DNA from: Acetomicrobium sp. UBA3949
GTDB lineage: Bacteria; Synergistota; Synergistia; Synergistales; Acetomicrobiaceae
Direction: 5' to 3'
Assembly (NCBI GenBank): GCA_002385485.1
Contig: DGDP01000004.1
Coordinates: 1 to 6,540, forward strand
Length of the DNA: 6,540 nt
The position numbers and the translations under genes are program-made. Below the pieces are notes generated by a model. It was given only the letters and a program-made list of their open reading frames with translations. It was not told the DNA's origin and ran no database searches. This document shows, one piece after another, positions 1 through 6,521 of the stretch (the stretch's first letter is position 1; every line of letters begins with the position of its first letter).

Positions 1-1041
1 GAAAAGGCCCGCGAGGTAAGGGATACTTCTCTGAGGGTGCCTCACGGCGAAGGTGGCAAGGTCGTAGCCGTTAAGCGGCTTTCCCGGGATGAATACAGCG
101 ATGATCTTCCTCCCGGAGTCAACGAAGTGGTCAAGGTATTTTTGGCCCAAATCAGAAAAATTACCGTGGGAGATAAGATGGCAGGACGCCACGGTAACAA
201 AGGGGTTGTGTCCAGAATCTTGCCCGTGGAAGACATGCCTTATTTGCCCGATGGCACCCCCGTAGATGTGGTCTTGAACCCGCTTGGCGTTCCCAGCCGA
301 ATGAACTTGGGCCAAGTTCTTGAGACCATATTAGGGTTTGTGGCCTATCACAACGGATGGAGCGTTGCGACTCCCGTCTTCGAAGGTGCCTCTGTGGACG
401 AGATATTCAAGTATATGGAGGAAATTCGGGATCGCAAGCTTCCCGATCTCACCAGGGACGGAAGCATCGTCCTTTACGACGGGAGGACGGGCGAACCCTT
501 CGAGAATAAAGTTACCGTGGGATATATGTACATGCTCAAGCTGATCCATCTTGTCGACGACAAGATCCATGCCCGATCCGTTGGCCCCTATAGCTTGATA
601 ACGCAACAGCCTCTGGGAGGAAAATCTCAATTTGGCGGACAACGCTTCGGAGAAATGGAAGTTTGGGCCCTGGAAGGATATGGCGCATCTCACATATTGC
701 AGGAGATGCTCACCATCAAATCCGATGATGTGCAGGGACGTCTCAAGACATTCGAGAGTATAGTCAAAGGTCAAAATATAGGAAACCCCGGTGTGCCCGA
801 GAGCTTTAGGGTACTTGTAAAAGAGCTTCAGGGATTGGGCCTTGACGTGCAGGTCCTTTACGACGACGACAGTGTTGGCTACGTTGAGGAGGAAGAGCAG
901 AATATAGTTGAAGTGAAGAAAGAGACGGAGAAAAAACCTCAGACAAAAAAGGAAGAGGCAAAGATAGGTTTGGAAGCCAGGATCTTCGGCGATCCGGACG
1001 ATGACGAAGCAGAAGTGGACCCTGAGGGGGATGATGCGTAA
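1..1041 (+). CDS. rpoB: RNA polymerase subunit beta, C-terminal part (5' end outside window)
   Basis: This is the C-terminal 346 residues of the beta subunit, which pairs with beta' to form the catalytic core of RNA polymerase. The frame is open from base 1; the GTG at 37 is an internal valine, not a start. Conserved blocks seen are GDKMAGRHGNKG (nt 169–204), the EDMPY...GTPVD and LNPLGVPSRMN segment (about 229–306), and GGKSQFGGQRFGEMEVWAL (about 616–672), which in known structures lie near the active centre and the beta/beta' clamp interface. The conserved fold ends near nt 858. A further 59 residues form a charged tail (23 Asp/Glu, 8 Lys/Arg), probably disordered. The stop TAA (1039–1041) touches the ATG of rpoC. 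The family assignment is certain. The rifampicin region lies upstream of the window and cannot be judged. Confidence 0.98.
   Translation, partial: EKAREVRDTSLRVPHGEGGKVVAVKRLSRDEYSDDLPPGVNEVVKVFLAQIRKITVGDKMAGRHGNKGVVSRILPVEDMPYLPDGTPVDVVLNPLGVPSRMNLGQVLETILGFVAYHNGWSVATPVFEGASVDEIFKYMEEIRDRKLPDLTRDGSIVLYDGRTGEPFENKVTVGYMYMLKLIHLVDDKIHARSVGPYSLITQQPLGGKSQFGGQRFGEMEVWALEGYGASHILQEMLTIKSDDVQGRLKTFESIVKGQNIGNPGVPESFRVLVKELQGLGLDVQVLYDDDSVGYVEEEEQNIVEVKKETEKKPQTKKEEAKIGLEARIFGDPDDDEAEVDPEGDDA
1024..1030 (+). promoter_or_regulatory. Ribosome binding site of rpoC, inside the end of rpoB
   Basis: GAGGGGG lies 11 bases before the rpoC ATG at 1042, within the last codons of rpoB. As the rpoB stop and rpoC start are directly adjacent, ribosomes finishing beta are well placed to start beta', which suggests translational coupling and balanced output of the two subunits. 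The coupling is inferred; the motif and the spacing are seen. Confidence 0.7.
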
Positions 1042-4000
1042 ATGAACAATCGCGAAATTGTAGGCGTTCGAATCAAGTTGGCAAGTCCCGAAAGGATAAG
1101 GGAACTGTCAAGCGGCGAGGTAAAACGCCCTGAGACGATAAATTACAGGACCCTTAGGCCCGAAAAGGACGGTCTTTTTTGTGAGCGCATATTTGGACCT
1201 GTAAGAAGTTACGAATGCGCCTGTGGGAAATACAAGCGGAACGGCCCTAAATTTAAGGGCATAGTGTGTGACCGCTGTGGAGTCGAAGTTACCGACAGCA
1301 AGGTGAGAAGGGAGAGGATGGGCCATATAGAGCTTGCCTGTCCGGTCGTTCACATCTGGTATCTGCGCGGCATCCCGAGCAGGTTGAGCCTGTTTTTAGG
1401 AACGACATCTAAAGATCTGGAGAGAGTGGTGTACTTCGCCCCTTTAAGGCGAAGGGAAATCCTCTACAAAGTAGTCATGGAGGGCAAAAGGCCCGATCTG
1501 GTCAAAAAAGGAGATCTCATACCTGCCTGCGAAGAGCGCATACACAGGCACTACGATCCTAAATTCAAAGCTGAGGAAGCGTATCGTATCACTAGAGTAG
1601 ACGATTTGCCCTTAAAAGAGGGGGATATACTTTCGGCCCAACAGGTATCTCGCTATCGAACGGAGTACGGCGATGACCTTTTTAAAGTCGAGCCGGCTTA
1701 CACGATCACCGAGATAGAAGAAGCCAATTTCAGGGTTGGTGATGTGGTAAGCCAGGGCGACATCGAACGACTCCAAAGACATGGCGTCAAGGTCGAATTC
1801 CAGAGGGCGACTATCAAAAACCAGGAGGCCTTTATGGTCGTCGCTGCCGTGCGCCTGCCCTTTTCTAAGGACGATGTGGTTTCGGCTTCCGAGTTGCAGC
1901 TTTATATGAAAAACTATCCTGGCAGATTTACCTCTCAGCAGGAGACGGTGACCATCGAGGATCCTTCATATATAGTGATAGACGGAAGCGATTCGCCCTT
2001 TGAGCAGTGCGACATCATAGTCGAAAGAGAACAAAAGCTGTGCAAGGCTTACGACAAGGACTTCGCAGCAGGCATCGGGGCGGAAAGCATTTTAGAGTTA
2101 CTCAAGAACATAGATATAGACGAGTTGGCCATATCCCTTAGAGAAGAGATCGCGAATTCGACGGGCCAAAAGAAGCGCAAGCTGATAAAACGTCTTCAAG
2201 TTGTGGAAGATTTCAGGAAGGGCGACAGCAAGCCGGAGTGGATGATCATGAGCGTTCTTCCCGTCATTCCCCCGGATTTGCGCCCCATGGTGCAGCTCGA
2301 CGGCGGCAGATTTGCCACTTCCGATTTGAACGACCTGTACAGGAGGGTCATCAACAGGAACAACCGTCTGAAAAAGTTACAGGAACTCCGAGCCCCGGAG
2401 ATGATCATAAGAAACGAGAAAAGAATGCTTCAAGAGGCCGTGGATGCCCTAATAGACAATGGACGGGTTGGTAAGGCCGTTTTGGGCGCAGGCAACCGTC
2501 CCCTTAAGAGCTTGACCGATTTGCTCAGGGGGAAGAAGGGACGCTTCCGTCAGAACTTGCTGGGCAAGCGCGTCGACTACTCGGGCAGGTCCGTAATAGT
2601 CATTGGTCCGGAACTCAAGCTTTACCAGTGCGGTTTACCAAAGGAAATGGCACTGGAGCTGTTTAGGCCTTTCGTAATGCACAAGCTTATTGAGAAGGGC
2701 ATAGCCTCAAACGTAAAGGGCGCAAAGCGCGTTATAGAGCGCAGGAGAGATGAGGTATGGGAAGCCCTGGAAGAGATAATCAAAGACCATCCCGTTATGC
2801 TCAATCGCGCGCCCACTTTGCACCGTCTGGGAATTCAGGCCTTTGAGCCCCTGCTAATGGAAGGCAAGGCTATAAGGTTTCATCCGCTTGTCTGTACCGC
2901 CTTTAATGCCGACTTCGACGGAGACCAGATGGCCGTTCACGTTCCTCTTTCTTTGGAGGCTCAAGCGGAGTCTAGGATATTGATGCTGGCGGGACACAAC
3001 CTGTTGTCGCCGGCTCACGGTAAACCTATAGTGACGCCCACGCAGGATGTCGTTTTGGGGATATATTACTTGACTGCAATGACCGAGGGGCGCAAGGGAG
3101 AGGGTATGGTTTTCAGGGATATTGAAGACGTATTGACGGCTCTGGATCACGGAGTGGTCCACCCCCACGCAAAGGTGAAGATGTTGTGGGACGGGCAGCT
3201 GATTGAGACCTCGCCGGGAAGGGCGTTATTTAACAGCATGCTTCACTCGTCGTTGAGGTATATCAATAAACAGATTGCCAAAAAGGACCTGGGGGCCCTG
3301 CTGGATATGGCCTTCGACCGAGTAGAACACGAAGACCTGGTCAAGATGTTAGATGACGTTAAACTTCTGGGCTATCGATGGTTTACCAAATCTGGAGTTT
3401 CCCTGAACATAGATTCGATCGTCATCCCTCCCGAGAAACAAGAGATTGTCAGGGAAGTAATGGAAAAGGAGAGCGAGCTCAACAACCAGTACGGCATGGG
3501 CATCCTCACCGAGGACGAATATTTGAGGCAAACGGAGCTTCTCTGGACGGAGGCCGCAGCCAAAATCGCGGACTGCATTTTGGAGCATATGGATGAATTA
3601 AATCCACTTCGCATGATGATAGATTCCGGCGCTCGCGGCAGCAAGAGCCAGGTCTCCCAGATGGCGGGCATAAGGGGAGTCATGGCCGATCCTTCCGGTA
3701 AAGTCATCGACTATCCTATCGTTTCCAACTTTAGGGAAGGGCTGAACATGTTGGAATACTTCATTTCCACCCATGGCGCCAGGAAGGGGTTGGCCGACAC
3801 GGCATTGAGGACAGCCAAGTCTGGTTATTTGACGAGACGACTTGTCGATGTGTCGCAGGACATCATTGTCCTCGAGGAAGATTGCGGCACAGATCAAGGC
3901 GTCTACATCACTCCTCTGCTTCAGGACGACAAGGTCGTGATCCCTTTGAACGAAAGGATTTACGGCAGGACGGCTCTGGAGGATGTGCGCCATCCTGTCA

Positions 4001-6000
4001 ATGGGACTGTTTTAGTCGGGGCGGGCGAGATCATAGATCAGGAAAAGGCCGACGCCATAGAGGCTGCGGGAGTAAAGGGCCTCTGGGTCAGAAGTCCCAT
4101 GACTTGCGCATTGCGCAATGGCATATGCCAGAAATGTTACGGCCTTGATTTGGCTACGAGAAAGCCCGTAGCCATAGGCGAAGCCGTGGGAGTCGTGGCA
4201 GCTCAGTCCATCGGTGAACCCGGTACCCAGCTTACCATGAGGACTTTCCATACCGGTGGCGTGAGGATTACGGGCGAGGACATCACTCAAGGTCTTCCCA
4301 GGGTGGAACAGCTCTTTGAAGCGAGAAAGCCAAAGAAGACGGCCTTACTATCCGAGGTCGACGGGGTCGTAACTGAGATTCGAGAGATGGAGGGCAAAAG
4401 AAAGATCGTCATACAATCCGCCGACAACCCCGACGAAAAGATGAGCTTCAACGTCTCCACGGCTCAAATGCTCCTCGTCGAAGAGGGAGACGAGGTCAAG
4501 AAGGGCCAAGTGCTGACCGAAGGTTACATCGACCCCCAGCAGTTGATGGAGGTCAATGGTATCGAGGCCGTGCACGCCTACATGGTGGACGGCATCCAGG
4601 AGGTTTACAAATCTCAAGGCGTCTCCATAAACAATAAACATATAGAGGTAATATTGCGCAAGGTTGCGCCTGTCAACAAAGTTCGGATAGCCGATGAAGG
4701 AGATACCTCCTACGTGGTTGGTGAAATAGTGTGGATCGACGAGCTGGAAGGGGAAGTCCGGGAAATCAGAGAGCATAACCAGCGATGCATAGATGATTCC
4801 GTAGCCATGTTGAAGGGTAAAATCCTCAAGGATGTTATCGGCAAGGGGTCGCTGGACCATGCCGCTCAGTACAAAGGAGAGGCTCTCGACGAAGGGGCCA
4901 TTAAGATCCTGTTGCAACCAGGAACAGCCCTTACTGAATTGATAGTTGAAGATGAGGGAGAATTAATAAGGGTTATAGTGGGCGAATCCCTTTTCAGACG
5001 CGAGCTTGAAGGGTTGGAGCTCGTCGAGGATTACGAATCCGGCGATGGCGTGAAGATCGATGCCGGGAGTTCGCTTTCGATGAAACAGCTTACACTTATC
5101 ACCAAAGACCTGCGAAGGCCCTTGCAGATCCTGGATACGGACAAGCTCTTCTCCCTTTGTGACGTTACCTACTTAGCCGAGGATGTTGTAAGCGGCGATA
5201 CGGTTATAGCTGTCAAGGATGCTCTTTTGACAAGGGAAGCCGCTTTAAAAATAAAGGAGAGCTTCATTAAAGAAATCAAGGTATGGAAGGCCCCCGAGAC
5301 GATAGATCTGCCCGATGCCATCCAGGAATACCTGATCAGCAAGATATGGGGCAGGCCGCTTGGCAAGGTTATTGATGCCAGCGGAAACGAACCCATAGAT
5401 GTCCCGCCTATAGTGGACGGCAGCATTGTTCGCGGTATAATTGAAGGCGATATAACGGCTATAGAGGCTGACGGCGAGATATATTCGCGCCAGAAAATAC
5501 TTCACAGCGTCCTTACCGAAAAAATTTACGGAAAGGTCCTGCTCGAGCCTGTTAAGGATAAGTTGGGGAACGTTGTCGTACCTGCAGGGACAGAAGTCAA
5601 TCAGCAGGTTCTAGAACGCCTAACCGAGCTGGAGCCGACGAAGATCGTCATCAGGCCGATACTGGCGTTGTCTCAAGTCGAAAGGCTTATACAAAAGGTG
5701 ACCTTCGTGAGAAAACTTCGCCAGGAGCCGATATGGAAGCCGGTATTATTGGGCATAACTAAGGCTGCTCTTGCAACGGACAGTTTCCTTTCGGCCGCGT
5801 CCTTCCAACAGACGGCTCAAGCGTTGGCATCGGCTGCCGTTCGCGGCGAAGTCGATTACCTTAAAGGTTTGAAGGAAAACGTCATAATAGGACACTTGAT
5901 ACCTGCTGGAACAGGCGCTACCGTGAATCGCAACTTCGAGGTAGTCGAAGTGGAGAGGGAGCCCGTTTTCGAATCCGTTTCGGCGGATCGAGCGGGGTAG
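1042..6000 (+). CDS. rpoC: RNA polymerase subunit beta' (complete, with two large insertions)
   Basis: Beta' is the catalytic subunit of RNA polymerase. All landmarks are present: first zinc site C59, C61, C76, C79; sigma-binding clamp coiled coil about 429–471; switch region GKRVDYSGRS (508–517); catalytic NADFDGDQM with D624, D626, D628 chelating the active-site Mg; bridge helix about 903–938; second zinc site C948, C1022, C1029, C1032; trigger loop with M1066, R1067, H1070; and the C-terminal LLGITKAALATDSF and LIPAGTG blocks. At 1652 aa it is far longer than the usual Firmicutes protein (about 1200) and than E. coli (1407). The surplus comes from an insertion at about 133–308 and another at about 1232–1560. 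The E. coli trigger-loop insertion (SI3) is absent: TFHTGG runs within a few residues into EDITQGLPRV. The ATG start follows the rpoB stop with no gap and matches the family N-terminus. The gene appears intact. Confidence 0.99.
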   Translation: MNNREIVGVRIKLASPERIRELSSGEVKRPETINYRTLRPEKDGLFCERIFGPVRSYECACGKYKRNGPKFKGIVCDRCGVEVTDSKVRRERMGHIELACPVVHIWYLRGIPSRLSLFLGTTSKDLERVVYFAPLRRREILYKVVMEGKRPDLVKKGDLIPACEERIHRHYDPKFKAEEAYRITRVDDLPLKEGDILSAQQVSRYRTEYGDDLFKVEPAYTITEIEEANFRVGDVVSQGDIERLQRHGVKVEFQRATIKNQEAFMVVAAVRLPFSKDDVVSASELQLYMKNYPGRFTSQQETVTIEDPSYIVIDGSDSPFEQCDIIVEREQKLCKAYDKDFAAGIGAESILELLKNIDIDELAISLREEIANSTGQKKRKLIKRLQVVEDFRKGDSKPEWMIMSVLPVIPPDLRPMVQLDGGRFATSDLNDLYRRVINRNNRLKKLQELRAPEMIIRNEKRMLQEAVDALIDNGRVGKAVLGAGNRPLKSLTDLLRGKKGRFRQNLLGKRVDYSGRSVIVIGPELKLYQCGLPKEMALELFRPFVMHKLIEKGIASNVKGAKRVIERRRDEVWEALEEIIKDHPVMLNRAPTLHRLGIQAFEPLLMEGKAIRFHPLVCTAFNADFDGDQMAVHVPLSLEAQAESRILMLAGHNLLSPAHGKPIVTPTQDVVLGIYYLTAMTEGRKGEGMVFRDIEDVLTALDHGVVHPHAKVKMLWDGQLIETSPGRALFNSMLHSSLRYINKQIAKKDLGALLDMAFDRVEHEDLVKMLDDVKLLGYRWFTKSGVSLNIDSIVIPPEKQEIVREVMEKESELNNQYGMGILTEDEYLRQTELLWTEAAAKIADCILEHMDELNPLRMMIDSGARGSKSQVSQMAGIRGVMADPSGKVIDYPIVSNFREGLNMLEYFISTHGARKGLADTALRTAKSGYLTRRLVDVSQDIIVLEEDCGTDQGVYITPLLQDDKVVIPLNERIYGRTALEDVRHPVNGTVLVGAGEIIDQEKADAIEAAGVKGLWVRSPMTCALRNGICQKCYGLDLATRKPVAIGEAVGVVAAQSIGEPGTQLTMRTFHTGGVRITGEDITQGLPRVEQLFEARKPKKTALLSEVDGVVTEIREMEGKRKIVIQSADNPDEKMSFNVSTAQMLLVEEGDEVKKGQVLTEGYIDPQQLMEVNGIEAVHAYMVDGIQEVYKSQGVSINNKHIEVILRKVAPVNKVRIADEGDTSYVVGEIVWIDELEGEVREIREHNQRCIDDSVAMLKGKILKDVIGKGSLDHAAQYKGEALDEGAIKILLQPGTALTELIVEDEGELIRVIVGESLFRRELEGLELVEDYESGDGVKIDAGSSLSMKQLTLITKDLRRPLQILDTDKLFSLCDVTYLAEDVVSGDTVIAVKDALLTREAALKIKESFIKEIKVWKAPETIDLPDAIQEYLISKIWGRPLGKVIDASGNEPIDVPPIVDGSIVRGIIEGDITAIEADGEIYSRQKILHSVLTEKIYGKVLLEPVKDKLGNVVVPAGTEVNQQVLERLTELEPTKIVIRPILALSQVERLIQKVTFVRKLRQEPIWKPVLLGITKAALATDSFLSAASFQQTAQALASAAVRGEVDYLKGLKENVIIGHLIPAGTGATVNRNFEVVEVEREPVFESVSADRAG
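1465..2073 (+). repeat. Protein-level tandem repeat in beta' (five units of about 40 aa)
   Basis: Residues 142–344 of beta' read as five successive units. Each has an aromatic residue starting a short beta strand (Y142, Y181, Y220, F264, Y310), an acidic turn about 14 residues later (G157-D158, G194-D195, G233-D234, D277-D278, C323-D324), and a Phe 17–19 residues after that (F175, F214, F253, F296, F341). Unit length is 39, 39, 44 and 46 residues. The fifth unit is the segment present in all bacterial beta' subunits (E. coli SYVVIEGG...), so the first four, about 133–308, form the lineage-specific insertion. The insertion sits where Thermus has its beta' non-conserved domain. Periodicity is seen by eye; origin by tandem duplication is inferred. 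Confidence 0.7.
4735..5721 (+). other. Large C-terminal insertion domain of beta' (about residues 1232–1560)
   Basis: In ordinary beta' about 20–30 residues link the GDT...GE segment (here 1220–1228) to KPVLLGITKA (here 1566–1575). This protein has about 335 residues there, a surplus of roughly 300. One part, residues 1493–1539, resembles the native segment at 971–1018 between the second-site zinc cysteines: both open with E(R/K)IYG, have Glu 6 residues after the Tyr (E980, E1502), and Ala-Gly about 20 residues after it (G995, G1516). I count about 13 identities over 47 positions by eye. Weaker similar units are at about 1325–1365 and 1376–1416. The insertion may be a chain of sandwich-barrel hybrid motifs, the fold known from other beta' insertions. 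The boundaries are approximate. Confidence 0.65.
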
Positions 6001-6007
6001 GAGCCTC

Positions 6008-6043
6008 GTCAAGTGGGTTCCGAATAAAAGGGGCCCACTTGAC
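6008..6043 (+). repeat. Perfect inverted repeat / RNA hairpin after rpoC
   Basis: GTCAAGTGGG (6008–6017) and CCCACTTGAC (6034–6043) are perfect reverse complements. In RNA the stem can extend inward by two G·U pairs and two C-G pairs (to 6021/6030), giving 14 pairs around an 8-base loop GAATAAAA (6022–6029). No run of T follows, so it is not a canonical intrinsic terminator. It may be a processing or stability element for the rpoBC mRNA, an attenuating structure, or a DNA operator, since its right arm overlaps the -35 box of the promoter at 6039–6067. The structure is seen; its role is unknown. Confidence 0.75.
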
Positions 6044-6067
6044 ATTGCGCTTCGGCGTTGTTATTAT
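6039..6067 (+). promoter_or_regulatory. Sigma70/sigmaA-type promoter for the L7Ae–rpsL part of the operon
   Basis: The -35 box TTGACA (6039–6044) is a full consensus match. It is followed by a 17-base spacer and TATTAT (6062–6067), five of six bases of the -10 consensus, preceded by an extended -10 TG at 6059–6060. Transcription would begin near 6074, leaving a leader of about 30 bases with a strong ribosome site before the GTG at 6104. The promoter sits just behind rpoC in the only real gap of the operon and would let the ribosomal genes be transcribed independently of rpoBC. Activity is inferred from the motif match only. Confidence 0.8.
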
Positions 6068-6087
6068 TCCTCGGTGCCTTATGTCAC

Positions 6088-6097
6088 GAGAAGGTGG
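6088..6097 (+). promoter_or_regulatory. Ribosome binding site that fixes the L7Ae-family start
   Basis: GAGAAGGTGG ends 6 bases before the GTG at 6104, an ideal position, and differs little from the AAGGAGG consensus. The in-frame GTG at 6074 has only T-rich promoter sequence upstream and lies at the predicted transcription start, so it is unlikely to be used. Confidence 0.8.
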
Positions 6098-6103
6098 TTT
6101 ATT

Positions 6104-6373
6104 GTGCCCTTACAGGAGCTGGCCGCTGGCAAACGCGTAGTTGGTGCCAGAAGTGTCTATAGGAAGTTGATCAAGTCGGAGATCGTGAAAGTATTCGTCG
6201 CGCGTGACGCCGAAAAAAAGGTCATCGAATCAGTGCTCAAAGAGGCGGAAGCGAGGAGCATCCCGGTGGAATGGGCGGATGACTCTAAGATATTGGGAAG
6301 GGCCTGTTTGATCGAGAGGCCGGCGGCAGTAGCCGGCTTATTAATAGATCGAAGAACCAATAATATAAGATAG
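6104..6373 (+). CDS. L7Ae/L30e-family RNA-binding protein (YbxF-like)
   Basis: This is an 89-residue basic protein of the L7Ae/L30e/Gadd45 family, which binds kink-turn RNA; bacterial members such as Bacillus YbxF bind kink-turns or associate with ribosomes. The glycine-led RNA-contact segment VVGARSVYRKLIKSEI is followed by strand KVFVARDA (family pattern VxVAxDA), a helix KKVIESVLKEAEA, the strand IPVEW, and the C-terminal ILGRACLIERPAAVAGLL, close to the family's LGxACGIxxxAAVxxIL. The canonical Gly after Cys is replaced by Leu. The length matches the family (about 80–100 aa). The start GTG at 6104 is chosen for its ribosome site; starting at 6074 would add 10 residues without family support. 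The place between rpoC and rpsL is typical for this gene. Its exact RNA target in this organism cannot be read from the sequence. Confidence 0.9.
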   Translation: MPLQELAAGKRVVGARSVYRKLIKSEIVKVFVARDAEKKVIESVLKEAEARSIPVEWADDSKILGRACLIERPAAVAGLLIDRRTNNIR

Positions 6374-6390
6374 TTATTTTTAAGCAGATC

Positions 6391-6400
6391 GAAGGGGGGA
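6391..6400 (+). promoter_or_regulatory. Ribosome binding site of rpsL
   Basis: GAAGGGGGGA lies just upstream of the GTG start at 6406, with 6 bases between its last G (6399) and the start. The gap between the L7Ae stop and rpsL is only 32 bases and shows no convincing terminator, so the two genes should share a transcript. Confidence 0.75.
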
Positions 6401-6405
6401 CATTT

Positions 6406-6521
6406 GTGGCTACCATCAATCAGCTGATACGCCAAGGGCGTAAGGAGAAGAAGAAGCGATCCGGTGCTCCGGCATTGCAGGGTAATCCGCAAAAGAGAGG
6501 AGTTTGCACGAGGGTCTATAC
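6406..6521 (+). CDS. rpsL: Ribosomal protein S12, N-terminal 39 codons (truncated by adapter)
   Basis: S12 is a small-subunit protein at the decoding centre. The visible part starts with GTG and reads MATINQLIRQGRKEKKKRSG, then APALQGNPQKRGVCTRVYT, which matches the conserved S12 N-terminus: basic extension at residues 9–18, PALQG block at 22–26, QKRGVCTRVYT at 29–39. The family continues with a Thr-rich PKKPNSALRK segment. Here the frame instead continues through adapter sequence as Cys-Leu-Leu-Tyr-Thr-Ser, which must not be annotated as protein. The lysines linked to streptomycin response (about K43 and K88) lie beyond the break and cannot be assessed. The gene is probably intact in the organism. 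It normally leads to rpsG, fusA and tuf, which are not in this window. Confidence 0.95.

Noticed and set aside
37..1041. A separate short gene starting at GTG 37
   Set aside because: The frame is open and matches RpoB before this codon as well, so the gene simply enters the window from upstream.
4348..4917. 189-codon open frame on the minus strand opposite rpoC, plus other minus-strand frames of 64–147 codons along the window
   Set aside because: All lie opposite strongly conserved rpoB/rpoC or L7Ae coding sequence, have no recognisable motifs, and are expected shadows of a gene with few stop-generating codons on the opposite strand.
5973..5988. Short ATCCG/CGGAT inverted repeat at the end of rpoC
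   Set aside because: It is a 5-bp stem inside conserved coding sequence with no T-run; such matches are common by chance.
6047..6067. Intrinsic terminator formed by the C(TTCG)G mini-hairpin followed by T-rich TTGTTATTATT
   Set aside because: The stem is only three Watson-Crick pairs plus one G·U, and the T-rich stretch is interrupted by G and A. The bases are better explained as promoter spacer and extended -10 box.
6361..6380. TATAAG -10-like element between the L7Ae gene and rpsL
   Set aside because: No acceptable -35 box stands at the right distance upstream, and the A/T-rich intergenic bases make such matches frequent.
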